Source of the DNA: Paenibacillus humicus NBRC 102415
Lineage (GTDB): Bacteria; Bacillota; Bacilli; Paenibacillales; Paenibacillaceae
DNA: 64,000 nucleotides
Direction of reading: 5' to 3'
NCBI RefSeq assembly: GCF_004000905.1
Contig: NZ_BIMD01000014.1
Span: 42,573-106,572, forward strand
Below are positions 7,920-15,762 of this stretch, piece by piece. Numbering within the stretch: position 1 is the first letter of the stretch; each line of letters starts with the position of its first letter. Below the pieces are notes generated by a model. That model saw only the letters and a list, made by a program, of their open reading frames with translations. It was not told the DNA's origin and made no database searches. The translations under genes and the position numbers were made by a program.

Positions 7920-8078
7920 CTAGTGTTTTAGGACATTGATCATTTCATAGCATTCGCGCAGGTGCGAGTCCTCCTTCAAACACAGGTTTACAAAGGTTTT
8001 CATTTCCTCTATTGACCACCGCACATTCCCCAGAATTTCACAACAGACATGAACTCCATACTCACGCCCATTCTGTTT
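7920..8078 (-). pseudogene. Possible C-terminal remnant of a decayed gene
   Basis: An open frame of 52 codons without a usable start, reading ...GREYGVHVCCEILGNVRWS, then IEEMKTFVNLCLKEDSHLRE and CYEMINVLKH before TAG. A stop codon in frame lies just upstream at 8079-8081. The composition looks protein-like, and a terminator follows, so I take it as the 3' end of a lost gene. The family is not recognised. Confidence 0.3.
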
Positions 8079-8200
8079 TCAGCGAATAAAGTAAATTTTT
8101 TCTCGGAAGTGTCCGATTTCCCCCAAAAAATGAAACGGATAGTAGAGGGATATTTCAGAACCTCATCTCAATCGAATTATGTTGAATAAGGAGTTCGCCC

Positions 8201-8470
8201 ATGCCACACAATCAAAATCAACCAGTTCTTGAACCTGATCCTTACCAACTTCTTTTTCAGACCATGCCTGATGTCGTAAATGTCGAGCAAATGTGTACCA
8301 TGTTAGGCGGCATTAGTACCAAGACAGGCCGCAAATTACTCCAATCAGGGCGCATCGCCCACTTTCGCATCGGGCGCTTCTACAGAATCCCGAAGCTGAG
8401 CATCATCCATTATTTACGGGAAATCATGACCCCCGGCACTCCACTCGACTATGACGCTTTACAGCATTGA
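8201..8470 (+). CDS. Excisionase-type helix-turn-helix protein
   Basis: 89 residues. Residues about 27-75 (VVNVEQMCTMLGGISTKTGRKLLQSGRIAHFRIGRFYRIPKLSIIHYL) are a winged helix of the excisionase/HTH_17 type, in which a short MerR-like helix-turn-helix is followed by a wing ending R[FY]RIPK. AAGGAG lies 10 bases before the ATG. It is 75 bases upstream of the integrase on the same strand, the usual xis-int order in Firmicute elements. It would bend the attachment site and direct the integrase towards excision. Confidence 0.8.
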   Translation: MPHNQNQPVLEPDPYQLLFQTMPDVVNVEQMCTMLGGISTKTGRKLLQSGRIAHFRIGRFYRIPKLSIIHYLREIMTPGTPLDYDALQH

Positions 8471-8545
8471 ACTAATCTTTCTATGCCTGTTATCATTAAA
8501 GTGTCGATGGTAGGAAGCCGGGCTGCTATCCTGGGAGGGATTACG

Positions 8546-9814
8546 ATGGTAGCAGGCCATCTGCAAGAAAAGAAAGGGAATTATTATATCGTTCTGAATT
8601 ACAAAGACGAAGAGGGCAAGCGGAGAACCAAATGGATTGCAACAGGGTTACCGACAAAGGGGAACAAGAAGAAAGCAGAAAGCATGCTGCAAGACGCACG
8701 CAAGAGCTTTGAAATTCCTTCTGAAACGATTGTCGAGGAAATAACGCCGCCGATTGAGAAGAAAGCCACTCCAGACGCGGACAGTCCAGCCGGTGTTCTT
8801 TTCAGCGATTTCATGTTGGAATGGCTGGAAATGATGAAGCATCGAGTCGAAGTCACTACTCATGCCGCGTACACCTTTGGGGTCAAAGGCCGAATCGTCC
8901 CTTACTTTCGTGAAAAAGGATTTCGACTGCTGGAGATACAACCCAAACACTTGCATGATTTCTACCAGCACATGTTAAAGGAGTTCAAGCTTTCTACAAG
9001 TACCGTACAACACTTTCATGCCTATATCCGTCAAGCTCTGCAACACGCGCTTAAAATGGATATGATTTTAACCAATCCGGCTGATAAAGTTGAGCGCCCA
9101 AAAAAGAACCATTTTGTAGGAAGCTTCTACAACGATCAAGAGCTTCAGGAGTTATTCGAGGCAGTAAAAGGCGATCCAGTCGAGCTTGCCGTCCTACTGG
9201 CCGCTTTCTATGGCTTACGGCGCGGCGAGATTGTAGGGCTCAAATGGCAGGCGATCAACTTTCAGAACCAGACACTTACCATCCAGCACACCGTCATTCC
9301 TGTTTCCTATGAGGGCAAACAAATCACAATCGCAAAGGACCGGGCCAAAAATAAATCCAGTCGTCGCACCCTTCCCCTCGTCCCGGCGTTTCAGGAATTG
9401 CTTTTGCGATTACTTGAGGAACAGCAGCGAAATCAGGCGCTCTACAAAAGTTCGTACTCCAATGACTACAAAGACTATATCTATGTAGATAAGCTAGGGC
9501 AATTGATAAAACCGGGGTATATTACGCAGCACTTCCCGATTGTGCTAGAGAAGCATAATTTGAGAAGGATTCGCTTTCACGATCTTCGGCATAGCTGCGC
9601 CAGCTTATTGCTGGCAAATGGCGTTAATATGAAGGACATTCAAGAATGGCTTGGGCATAGCCATTACTCCACAACGGCTAACATTTATGCTCATCTTGAC
9701 TACAGTTCAAAGATTTCGTCGGCACAGGTCATGAGCAACACTTTACAAATCCCAATCATGCAAAAAGCTCCTGAATCGTCACAAGGACAAATTCAAGAGC
9801 TCGTTAATTGTTAG
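8546..9814 (+). CDS. int: Tyrosine site-specific integrase of the element
   Basis: 422 residues from the ATG at 8546, chosen because GGGAGGG lies about 7 bases upstream; frames beginning earlier lack a site. Order: an arm-binding domain (LQEKKGNYYIVLNYKDEEGKRRTKWIATGL), a SAM-like core-binding domain (about residues 85-170), and the catalytic domain. Catalytic residues are R225 (YGLRRGEIVGLKW), H345 and R348 (FHDLRHSC), H371 (WLGH) and the nucleophile Y381 (ANIYAHLD). The whole set is present, so the enzyme should be active. The stop lies two bases from the encoded CCA end of tRNA-Leu, which marks the tRNA as the attachment site. It resembles integrases of Firmicute ICEs and temperate phages. 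Confidence 0.93.
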   Translation: MVAGHLQEKKGNYYIVLNYKDEEGKRRTKWIATGLPTKGNKKKAESMLQDARKSFEIPSETIVEEITPPIEKKATPDADSPAGVLFSDFMLEWLEMMKHRVEVTTHAAYTFGVKGRIVPYFREKGFRLLEIQPKHLHDFYQHMLKEFKLSTSTVQHFHAYIRQALQHALKMDMILTNPADKVERPKKNHFVGSFYNDQELQELFEAVKGDPVELAVLLAAFYGLRRGEIVGLKWQAINFQNQTLTIQHTVIPVSYEGKQITIAKDRAKNKSSRRTLPLVPAFQELLLRLLEEQQRNQALYKSSYSNDYKDYIYVDKLGQLIKPGYITQHFPIVLEKHNLRRIRFHDLRHSCASLLLANGVNMKDIQEWLGHSHYSTTANIYAHLDYSSKISSAQVMSNTLQIPIMQKAPESSQGQIQELVNC

Positions 9815-9816
9815 GG

Positions 9817-9903
9817 TGGTGCGGTCAAGAGGACTCGAACCTCCACGGTATTGCTACCACTGGCACCTGAAGCCAGCGCGTCTGCCAATTCCGCCATGAC
9901 CGC
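9817..9903 (-). tRNA. tRNA-Leu (anticodon CAG), attachment site of the element
   Basis: On the minus strand GCGGTCA at the 5' end pairs with TGACCGC at the 3' end, followed by A and an encoded CCA. The anticodon arm is CTGGC-TTCAGGT-GCCAG, giving anticodon CAG, and the long variable arm expected of a class II tRNA is present. The T arm reads GGAGGTTCGAGTCCTC. The 3' end abuts the integrase gene, so integration probably rebuilt the gene's 3' part from element DNA. Transcription must pass through the partial tRNA copy at 10030-10069. Confidence 0.93.
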
Positions 9904-10029
9904 ACATTTTTACCCTCATGTGCCTCTCGGAAAACGGAGAGAACTACAGGAGAGAACTTGGAACCAATACTTCAGTAAAACCGCATAACCACAAGGGTTT
10001 TGGGGAATCTCAACCAGCTTTCGCACAAG

Positions 10030-10069
10030 TACCTGAATCTAGCGCGTCTGCCAATTCCGCCATGACCGC
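10030..10069 (-). pseudogene. Truncated tRNA-Leu 5' half
   Basis: The first 29 bases are identical to the intact tRNA-Leu (GCGGTCATGGCGGAATTGGC and onward), then CTAGATTCAGGTA replaces CTGGCTTCAGGTG. Identity stops after the anticodon loop, and the 3' side of the anticodon stem no longer pairs fully. No T arm or acceptor end follows. This looks like one side of an attachment site: the original chromosomal tRNA cut in its anticodon loop by an integration event. Confidence 0.65.
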
Positions 10070-10116
10070 AAATAAACCGCTTCGGCAGCACATGTATCGT
10101 CGCTGCAACGTTAGTT

Positions 10117-10146
10117 ATAGTATCATGGCAGTCATGGACAAGTCAA
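10117..10146 (-). promoter_or_regulatory. Probable tRNA-Leu promoter
   Basis: Minus-strand TTGACT (10146-10141), an 18-base spacer and TACTAT (10122-10117), about 48 bases before the truncated tRNA copy. No closer promoter to the intact tRNA was seen, so this one probably transcribes both. Confidence 0.5.
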
Positions 10147-10169
10147 TTGAATCAAAGAAGTTCCGCAAT

Positions 10170-10628
10170 TCAGATTTTGGACGGGACAGGCTGATAGGCA
10201 TAGCTGCCTCCCGCCGCTTGTCCCCGCTCCGTCTCGGACACTCTCCCGAAATCTTCGGGAGGCATTCCATATGCGGCCGCACTCCGATCTGTATCGGTTG
10301 CCTGGACGTCCTCCGGCACATAGCCGTATCGGCCGCAATCGAAGCTCCCGTTGCCGGACTCCGGTGCTCCATACACAAGAGCGTCGATGCCTATGCTTTC
10401 ATGGCTGGATCGACCGGAGCTTTCCTTGTCCGACGCGCCGAACGGCGCCTCTTGCGTTGTCTCGGCAGCACCCTTGGGAGCGCAGGGATACAGCTCCACC
10501 CCTCCGAATGCCAGCTTGTCCTCTTCATGTCCGGACAGCCGCACGCTTCCGCATACCGGGCACTTGTGAATCGAGATTCCGTCCGCTTCCGTATGATTCA
10601 TGACCATATGGTCGTTAGGGCATAACAT
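10170..10628 (-). CDS. Small zinc-ribbon protein of unknown function
   Basis: 152 residues. The first 35 residues hold a zinc-ribbon-like pattern, LCPNDH then HKCPVCGSVRLSG, with one CxNDH half and one CxxC half. The rest is low complexity, rich in S, G, E and D, and probably disordered. AGGAGG lies about 11 bases before the ATG. It is downstream of the 69-residue gene on the same strand. It resembles short zinc-finger domains that recognise denatured or nucleic-acid ligands, but function cannot be assigned. Confidence 0.55.
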   Translation of the reverse strand: MLCPNDHMVMNHTEADGISIHKCPVCGSVRLSGHEEDKLAFGGVELYPCAPKGAAETTQEAPFGASDKESSGRSSHESIGIDALVYGAPESGNGSFDCGRYGYVPEDVQATDTDRSAAAYGMPPEDFGRVSETERGQAAGGSYAYQPVPSKI

Positions 10629-10660
10629 GTTGCGCCGCCTCCTTCGTTTGTTGAGGACGA

Positions 10661-10870
10661 TCAGGAACGCGGAGCCGCTGCAGGCTCGTACCGGTAGCTC
10701 CGGCTCAGCTTGACGACACGCTTGTTGGGCCTTCGGATCATGACCGAGTCGTCATCCCACGCTACCACGATTCCGAGCACATCGTTCTGCTCCATCTCAT
10801 CCCGGATCACCCTGACCTTCTCGCCTGAGATCCGATATTGGTTCAGCAGGTCTTCGCTTGCGATGTTCAT
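10661..10870 (-). CDS. Conserved hypothetical protein, small beta-barrel type
   Basis: 69 residues, started at the ATG at 10870 with GGAGGG about 8 bases upstream. After a short helix (SEDLLNQYRISGEKVRVIRDEME) come alternating strands DVLGIVVAWDDDSVMIRRPNKRVVKLSRSYRYEP, a pattern typical of small RNA-binding barrels such as KOW or Hfq-like folds. Strands of this kind in short Firmicute proteins are often of unknown function. It lies 32 bases upstream of the zinc-ribbon gene on the same strand. No firm family assignment. Confidence 0.6.
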   Translation of the reverse strand: MNIASEDLLNQYRISGEKVRVIRDEMEQNDVLGIVVAWDDDSVMIRRPNKRVVKLSRSYRYEPAAAPRS

Positions 10871-10930
10871 AAAATTACCCTCCATTCTCTCGGTTGAAAC
10901 ATTTTCAGCTTGCCTCTCCTATCCTCAAGA

Positions 10931-10976
10931 CACAAAAAAGCCCCGGGAAGACTGGCTGGCGGCATGTCTCCCGGGA
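10931..10976 (-). terminator. Intrinsic terminator
   Basis: Minus-strand CCCGGGAGAC pairs with GTCTTCCCGGGG and is followed by CTTTTTT. It ends the 109-residue gene's transcript, just after the tandem repeat. Confidence 0.8.
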
Positions 10977-10996
10977 TTCTCTATGCATTCATTCGG

Positions 10997-11086
10997 CGTT
11001 GCCGAAAGATTTCATTCGGCGTTGCCGACAGGCTCCTTCCGCGTTGCCGAAAGATTTCATTCGGCGTTGCCGACATGCTCCTTGGT
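10997..11086. repeat. Tandem repeat, two 45-base units over a stop codon
   Basis: Unit one is 10997-11041 and unit two 11042-11086. Each unit contains CGTTGCCGA twice, and the sequence TTCGGCGTTGCCGAA within it is self-complementary. On the minus strand the second unit encodes the end of the 109-residue protein (HVGNAE) and its stop; the first unit repeats this in the 3' untranslated region. Confidence 0.8.
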
Positions 11087-11386
11087 GTCGTTGGTCTCGA
11101 ACCATTCGTCCAGAACTCTGGAAGACATGACGCGCTTGGCGATATAGTCGGCCTGGCGTTCCGTGAACTGGCCCTTCCACTCCATCCCCAGCTCCTCGCT
11201 GAGCTTCACGACCGTCAGCAGCTCCGACCAGGCGACATAGCGCTTGTACCAGAAAAACTGCGGATGCTCGATCATGTAAGGATAGAGATCGTCAAACTCC
11301 GTATGTTTGCAATCGAGCGCGCGCTCGAAATGGACTTTGGCATCGGACAGCTTGGATTCAAAAAACTCGGGACTCGCGTTTTCCAT
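11057..11386 (-). CDS. Hypothetical protein (109 aa)
   Basis: Started at the ATG at 11386, with GGGAGG and AGGA upstream. The 109 residues are acidic and helical, with several aromatic residues: FFESKLSDAKVHFERALDCK, YPYMIEHPQFFWYKRYVAW and MEWKGQFTERQADYIAKRVM. No motif is recognised. The last codons and the stop lie in a 45-base tandem duplication. It ends before a strong terminator and is divergent from nothing nearby, so it forms its own unit on the minus strand after xpt. Confidence 0.6.
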   Translation of the reverse strand: MENASPEFFESKLSDAKVHFERALDCKHTEFDDLYPYMIEHPQFFWYKRYVAWSELLTVVKLSEELGMEWKGQFTERQADYIAKRVMSSRVLDEWFETNDTKEHVGNAE

Positions 11387-11474
11387 ATCCTTATGCCTCC
11401 CTTGAAGAATCTTGTTCCTATTATAGGGGATACGGCTATCCGGGGAAAGAGTTGATTTCCCCATACGGTTGTGC

Positions 11475-12047
11475 TCAATCCGCGAACACGATGTTCCCGT
11501 TCTCGAGCGAGGCGATCTTGACCAGCGATTCGACGCGGATTCCGCTCTCCCTCAGCGTGCTTGCGCCGGCTTGGAAGGCTTTCTCCACGACGACGCCGAG
11601 ACCGGCCAGCGAAGCGCCGGAGCGCTCGATGATGCGGACCAGGCCGCGCGCGGCATCGCCGTTCGCGATGATGTCGTCGATGAACAGCAGCCGGTCGTCC
11701 GCGGAGAGCATGGACTTCGATACCATCAGATCCGTCACGATTCCCTTCGTGAACGACGGCACCCGTTCCGAATAATGATCCGGATCGGCGATCAGCGTCT
11801 TCTTGCGGCGGGCGAACAGCAGCGGCACCCCGAGCTCGAGGGCGGTGGCGAATGCGACAGGAATGCCGGACGATTCCACCGTAATGACTTTGGTCACCCG
11901 CTCTTCGGCGAAGATGCGCGCGAATTCCCGCCCCATCTCCATCGTGAGGATCGGATCGACCTGATGATTCAGAATCGCATCGAGCTTGACCACGTCGCTC
12001 GACATGACCGAGGCTTCCTGCAAGATGCGTTGCTTCAATTGTTCCAT
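11475..12047 (-). CDS. xpt: Xanthine phosphoribosyltransferase
   Basis: 190 residues, the usual length for Xpt. It converts xanthine and PRPP to XMP in purine salvage. The PRPP-binding loop reads LLFIDDIIANGDAARGL (about residues 121-137), where the acidic pair is followed by a small-residue loop; the N-terminal LNHQVDPILTMEMGREFA and PVAFATALELGVPLLFARRKK match the family. In Bacillus, xpt is usually led by a purine riboswitch, but the 95 bases upstream here show neither the conserved core nor a leader terminator. It stands alone, divergent from ykvI. Confidence 0.92.
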   Translation of the reverse strand: MEQLKQRILQEASVMSSDVVKLDAILNHQVDPILTMEMGREFARIFAEERVTKVITVESSGIPVAFATALELGVPLLFARRKKTLIADPDHYSERVPSFTKGIVTDLMVSKSMLSADDRLLFIDDIIANGDAARGLVRIIERSGASLAGLGVVVEKAFQAGASTLRESGIRVESLVKIASLENGNIVFAD

Positions 12048-12208
12048 GGCGCATTAGTCCCTTCCGGCGTCATTCTTTCCGTTAAATTATCATAGCTGGA
12101 GCGATCGCGCAACCCGGGACCGGCCCGCCGCCTGCCAAAGACTTGTCATGCCTGTCCCCTCGCTGTCATAGAATGGTAAGGATTGATTTAGAAGCGGAGG
12201 CGACGAAA

Positions 12209-13255
12209 ATGCCGGGACGCACAGGGCGAGTGCTGCAGATCGGGTTTACGTATATGGGCACCATCGTCGGAGCCGGCTTCGCGACCGGACAGGAAATCCT
12301 GCAGTTTTTCACCCGGTACGGCTACTGGGCTTCCTTCACGATTGCTGTCGCGACGGTTTTTTTCATCTGGCTCGGAGCCAAAATGATGATTCTGGCCGGG
12401 GAGATCGGCGCCAAATCCTACGAGGATCTCAACAAAGCTCTGTTCGGCCGCTCGATCGGTCAACTGGTCAGCCATTTCATGCTTGTCGTGCTGCTCGGCG
12501 TCAACGCCATCATGCTCGCCGGAGCGGGAACGATCTTTTATGAGAACTGGAACATCTCGTACCAGACCGGGCTCGTCGTCACTCTCGTCGCCTGTTATGC
12601 GATGCTGCGCAGAGGCATGAAGGCGATCCTTACCGTCAACAGCATCGTCGTGCCCGTCATGCTGCTGTTCACCGTTTTCGTCCTGTTCGATACGTTCCAT
12701 TCTCCCGGCGCAGAACGCTGGATCACGCTGCAGACCGACGCATCGCCGCTTCGGATATGGGCTTCCCCATTCCTGTATACAGCTTTCAATCTCGCCATGG
12801 CCCAGGCCGTGCTCGTGCCGCTCGGAGCCGAGATCGCCGACCGCAAGGCGATCAAGCTCGGCTCCTGGTTCGGAGGCTTCGGCATCGGCTTCATGCTGCT
12901 GGCCGGCCATATCGCCCTCAGCTCCCATATGCCGGGCGTCCAGCAATACGCGATTCCGATGGGCGGCATTGCCCGGCAGCTCGGCAGCGGCGTGCAGCTC
13001 ATCTACATTTTCCTGATCTTCTCCGAGATTTTCACGACGCTGATCGCGGACGTGTACGGCCTTGCTCTCCAGCTGCAGGACCGCCTTCCCATTCCCCGGA
13101 ACATGATCATCATCCTCATCCTTATTTTCTGCTACCTGCTCAGCCAGATCGGCTTCGGCCCGCTCGTCTCGACGCTCTACCCCTTGTTCGGCTTCGTAAG
13201 CCTTGGATGGCTGCTGCTGATGATACGCAAAAAAACCGGGAGCGGGGGGAACTAG
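12209..13255 (+). CDS. YkvI-family membrane protein
   Basis: 348 residues from the ATG at 12209 (GGAGG 8 bases upstream). It has ten or so hydrophobic segments beginning VLQIGFTYMGTIVGAGFATGQEILQFF, a motif shared by YkvI proteins and by APC-fold transporters, where an unwound helix holds the substrate near GAGFATG. The transported molecule is unknown. The last four bases overlap the end of the convergent glycosyltransferase gene. Length and topology are normal for the family. Confidence 0.85.
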   Translation: MPGRTGRVLQIGFTYMGTIVGAGFATGQEILQFFTRYGYWASFTIAVATVFFIWLGAKMMILAGEIGAKSYEDLNKALFGRSIGQLVSHFMLVVLLGVNAIMLAGAGTIFYENWNISYQTGLVVTLVACYAMLRRGMKAILTVNSIVVPVMLLFTVFVLFDTFHSPGAERWITLQTDASPLRIWASPFLYTAFNLAMAQAVLVPLGAEIADRKAIKLGSWFGGFGIGFMLLAGHIALSSHMPGVQQYAIPMGGIARQLGSGVQLIYIFLIFSEIFTTLIADVYGLALQLQDRLPIPRNMIIILILIFCYLLSQIGFGPLVSTLYPLFGFVSLGWLLLMIRKKTGSGGN

Positions 13256-14394
13256 CCTTTCCCGCCCGCTTCCGGCGCCGTCTCGAGATAAACCTGCTTC
13301 AACTGGGAAATCACTCTCGTGAGGGAGTAGGCTTTTTTCGCCTTGTCCCACGCCGCTCGCGCCAGCTGATAGCGGAACGTCGAATCCGTCACGAGCCTCT
13401 CCAGTGCAGCCGCGAGCGCGGCCGGATCGTCCGGGGGAACGAGCAGTCCGTTCACGCCGTCATCGATCTGCTCGCCGATGCCGCCGACATCCGTCCCGAC
13501 AAGCGCAAGCCAGCATAAGGCCGCTTCGGCGAACACGCTGCCGAACGCCTCCGCTCTGGACGGAAGGACAAAAACGTCGAAGAAAGGCATGAACTCCTCG
13601 GGATGAAGCATATAGCCGTAAAAGATGATGTCGTCGTATAAGTCCAGGCTTAGGGCCAGCGCCTCAAGCTCCTCTCGGATCGGGCCGTCGCCGATGATGT
13701 GGAGCACGAACGGATGCCCTTTCGCCTTCAACTCCGCGCAGGCATGAAGCAGGATGTCGATGCCCTTGGCCGGGACGAGCCGGCATACCGTAATGAGCTG
13801 GGGAACCGCATTTTCATGGCTGATCGGCTTGAATCTGCGCTCGTCGAATCCGTTGGCGATGATTCCGATCTCTTCGGGGCGCTCCACATAGGGCGCCAGA
13901 TAGGCGCGGAATGAATCCGATACCGTCAGGATCCGGTCGGCGGTATCCTCGATTTCCTTGTAAATGGATGTCAGGAACCGGTGTTCGGGACCGCCCTCCT
14001 GGATTTTGCCGTTCAGGATCAGCTCCCTCTCGTAGCTGGAATGAATCGTGACGACCAGCGGCGTATCCGGAAAGACCTGCTTCATGACTAGCGCCGCTAC
14101 GGGATGATGAGCATGGATCAGATCATAGGAGCGCTTGATGCGCAGCTTTGTCCACCACAAGTAATCCCGGAGCGTCTGCAAATATTTGGCCGTAATCGGA
14201 TTGTCCTCGAACTCCCCCGCCTCCAGATGGAGGAACGGAAAGTCCTCTTTTCCTTTGCCCCGGATTCTTTTGGGCAGAGAGAACAGCTCCGTCGGCCAGC
14301 CGACTTTGTTGAACCTCTCCTGCATGTACGGAACCATGGAAGAAACGCCGCCGGGCTGTTCCGGCGGAAAAAACAAGGCCTGTAAAATTTCCAT
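13252..14394 (-). CDS. Family 4 glycosyltransferase
   Basis: 380 residues from the second ATG (14394), whose distance from GGAGG is more usual than that of the ATG at 14403. It is a GT-B enzyme of the GT4 type: the N-terminal Rossmann domain has FFPPEQPGGVSSMVPYM and YDLIHAHHP, and the C-terminal domain has LITVCRLVPAKGIDILLHA, then FVLPSRAEAFGSVFAEA, where the EAFGxxxxEA motif binds the nucleotide-sugar. It probably builds a cell-surface glycan or a spore polymer, but the acceptor is unknown. Stand-alone gene, convergent with ykvI. Confidence 0.87.
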   Translation of the reverse strand: MEILQALFFPPEQPGGVSSMVPYMQERFNKVGWPTELFSLPKRIRGKGKEDFPFLHLEAGEFEDNPITAKYLQTLRDYLWWTKLRIKRSYDLIHAHHPVAALVMKQVFPDTPLVVTIHSSYERELILNGKIQEGGPEHRFLTSIYKEIEDTADRILTVSDSFRAYLAPYVERPEEIGIIANGFDERRFKPISHENAVPQLITVCRLVPAKGIDILLHACAELKAKGHPFVLHIIGDGPIREELEALALSLDLYDDIIFYGYMLHPEEFMPFFDVFVLPSRAEAFGSVFAEAALCWLALVGTDVGGIGEQIDDGVNGLLVPPDDPAALAAALERLVTDSTFRYQLARAAWDKAKKAYSLTRVISQLKQVYLETAPEAGGKG

Positions 14395-14592
14395 CGTCCG
14401 CATCTCCTCCGAACAGACATGATCATGTTATACTAGAACGGACGTTCCCTCTAATATCTTCCTCCCGTCAAGCCGATACCGCCATTGTAGCATGAAATGG
14501 ACTCTCGGTAGATTCCAGGCAGCAAGATCATGAAGATCGAGATCAGAAGTCGCAAGAAGAAGAATCGTTGAAAAAGACGGAGTGTAATCGCT

Positions 14593-15759
14593 ATGACCAA
14601 TTGGATGTCCGATCCTTCCATCGGACTGTTCGCTTCAGCCTGCTCCCTCACCGTGCTGGCCATGATGATGTTCATGTCCGTGCGCCTGTACCGCAGCTAC
14701 CGGCGGCATCCCGTCTACCGGCTGCTGATCGTCGTGCTGCCGCTCCTGATGATGCTGCAGCTGCTTCAGGCTGCCGGAGCCGACGGCGGGACCTCTCCGC
14801 CGCTTCTTCAGCTCGGGACCAGACTGCTGGGCATCTTTGCTTTCATCATTATAAACTTTGTGTTCATGAAATTATACAGCCATCCCGCCGTCCGCCTCAA
14901 GGGTGCGCCCTTTTTCCTGATGGCGCTCGCCGCCGCTTTCATTGCGGGACTCGAGATCGCATTCAACCCGCGTCTGCTGGAGACTTCCGCCGGCGCACCG
15001 ATCCCGTTCGTAGGCCTGGATTTCTATGGGATTCTCGTCAATTTCCTGATTTTGCTGGATACGAGAGGGGTCGAGCTGCGCACGAAGTATTCCGTCGGCC
15101 TCATGATTTACTTTGCCGGAGACCTGGCCCGCGTCACCGACCGCTACGTCTTCCAAGGCAGCGTGCCGATGCTGCTGCTGCTCTCGAGAATGCTGCCCGT
15201 CATTTACTTCATCCTGCTTTTCCTGCTGCTGTTCGAATGGGTAGTCGACAGGCTGCTGACGACTTACCGCTCATCCATTACCGACGGGCTGACGGGATTG
15301 TACAACCGCAAGCACTTTCATCAGAAGGCCGGCCAGATGATGGTCCGCGGCAAGGGAATCGCCGTCATCTTCGGCGACATCGACAACTTCAAGAAGCTGA
15401 ACGACACTCATGGGCATCATCGGGCGGACGGGGTGCTCAAGCAGGTCGCCGAGATCATGCGGGAGATCAGCCAGAGCGGGGGCATAGCCGGCCGTTATGG
15501 AGGCGAGGAGCTGCTGCTCGCTGTCGGCTCCGGGGACAAGGCCGCCGAGATCGCGGAGCTGCTCCGGCGCCGGGTCGAAGAAGAATCCATCGTGACGATG
15601 AGCATCGGCGTCAGCTATTCCCGCAGCGGCAGCACCGTGGAGGAAGTCATCCGGGAAGCCGATGAAGCCATGTACCGCTCCAAGACGACGGGCAAGAACA
15701 AGGTGACGGTCGTCAATACGCCGGTCCGTTCGGGACGCGGCAAAAAAGCGGCTCCCTGA
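14593..15759 (+). CDS. Membrane-bound diguanylate cyclase (GGDEF)
   Basis: 388 residues. Residues about 8-220 contain six or more membrane segments with short loops; these do not match a named sensor domain. The rest is a GGDEF domain beginning SSITDGLTGLYNRKHFHQ, with the metal-binding FGDIDNFKKLND and the active-site loop RYGGEELLLAV (GGEEL), so cyclase activity should be intact. No RxxD inhibitory site is seen upstream of the loop. It makes c-di-GMP from two GTP. GGAGTG lies about 11 bases before the ATG. It is alone on the plus strand between two minus-strand genes. Confidence 0.9.
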   Translation: MTNWMSDPSIGLFASACSLTVLAMMMFMSVRLYRSYRRHPVYRLLIVVLPLLMMLQLLQAAGADGGTSPPLLQLGTRLLGIFAFIIINFVFMKLYSHPAVRLKGAPFFLMALAAAFIAGLEIAFNPRLLETSAGAPIPFVGLDFYGILVNFLILLDTRGVELRTKYSVGLMIYFAGDLARVTDRYVFQGSVPMLLLLSRMLPVIYFILLFLLLFEWVVDRLLTTYRSSITDGLTGLYNRKHFHQKAGQMMVRGKGIAVIFGDIDNFKKLNDTHGHHRADGVLKQVAEIMREISQSGGIAGRYGGEELLLAVGSGDKAAEIAELLRRRVEEESIVTMSIGVSYSRSGSTVEEVIREADEAMYRSKTTGKNKVTVVNTPVRSGRGKKAAP

Positions 15760-15762
15760 ACA

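Larger units (their letters stand above)
7741..8152. repeat. 410-base segment bounded by a 27-base inverted repeat
   Basis: The sequence at 7741-7767 (TATCCCCTCTACCATCCGTTTC then T/A-rich) recurs inverted at 8126-8152, with one substitution and one inserted base. Between the arms lie a strong hairpin and the tail of a decayed gene, but no intact gene. The left arm also forms a local hairpin with the GGTGGAGGG just before it (from about 7730). This accounts for much of the 900 bases between the membrane-protein gene and the excisionase; in 7299-7740 I see no gene. Confidence 0.6.

Noticed and set aside
9918..10625. A long plus-strand frame crossing the tRNA region
   Set aside because: It runs through the truncated tRNA copy and the antisense of the zinc-ribbon gene, and has no ribosome site.
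12048..12142. Purine riboswitch before xpt
   Set aside because: The 95 bases upstream show no conserved purine-aptamer core and no leader terminator.
12188..13351. A long minus-strand open frame opposite ykvI
   Set aside because: The plus-strand gene has clear membrane segments and a family match; the antisense frame is acidic low-complexity, as expected from GC-rich codons.
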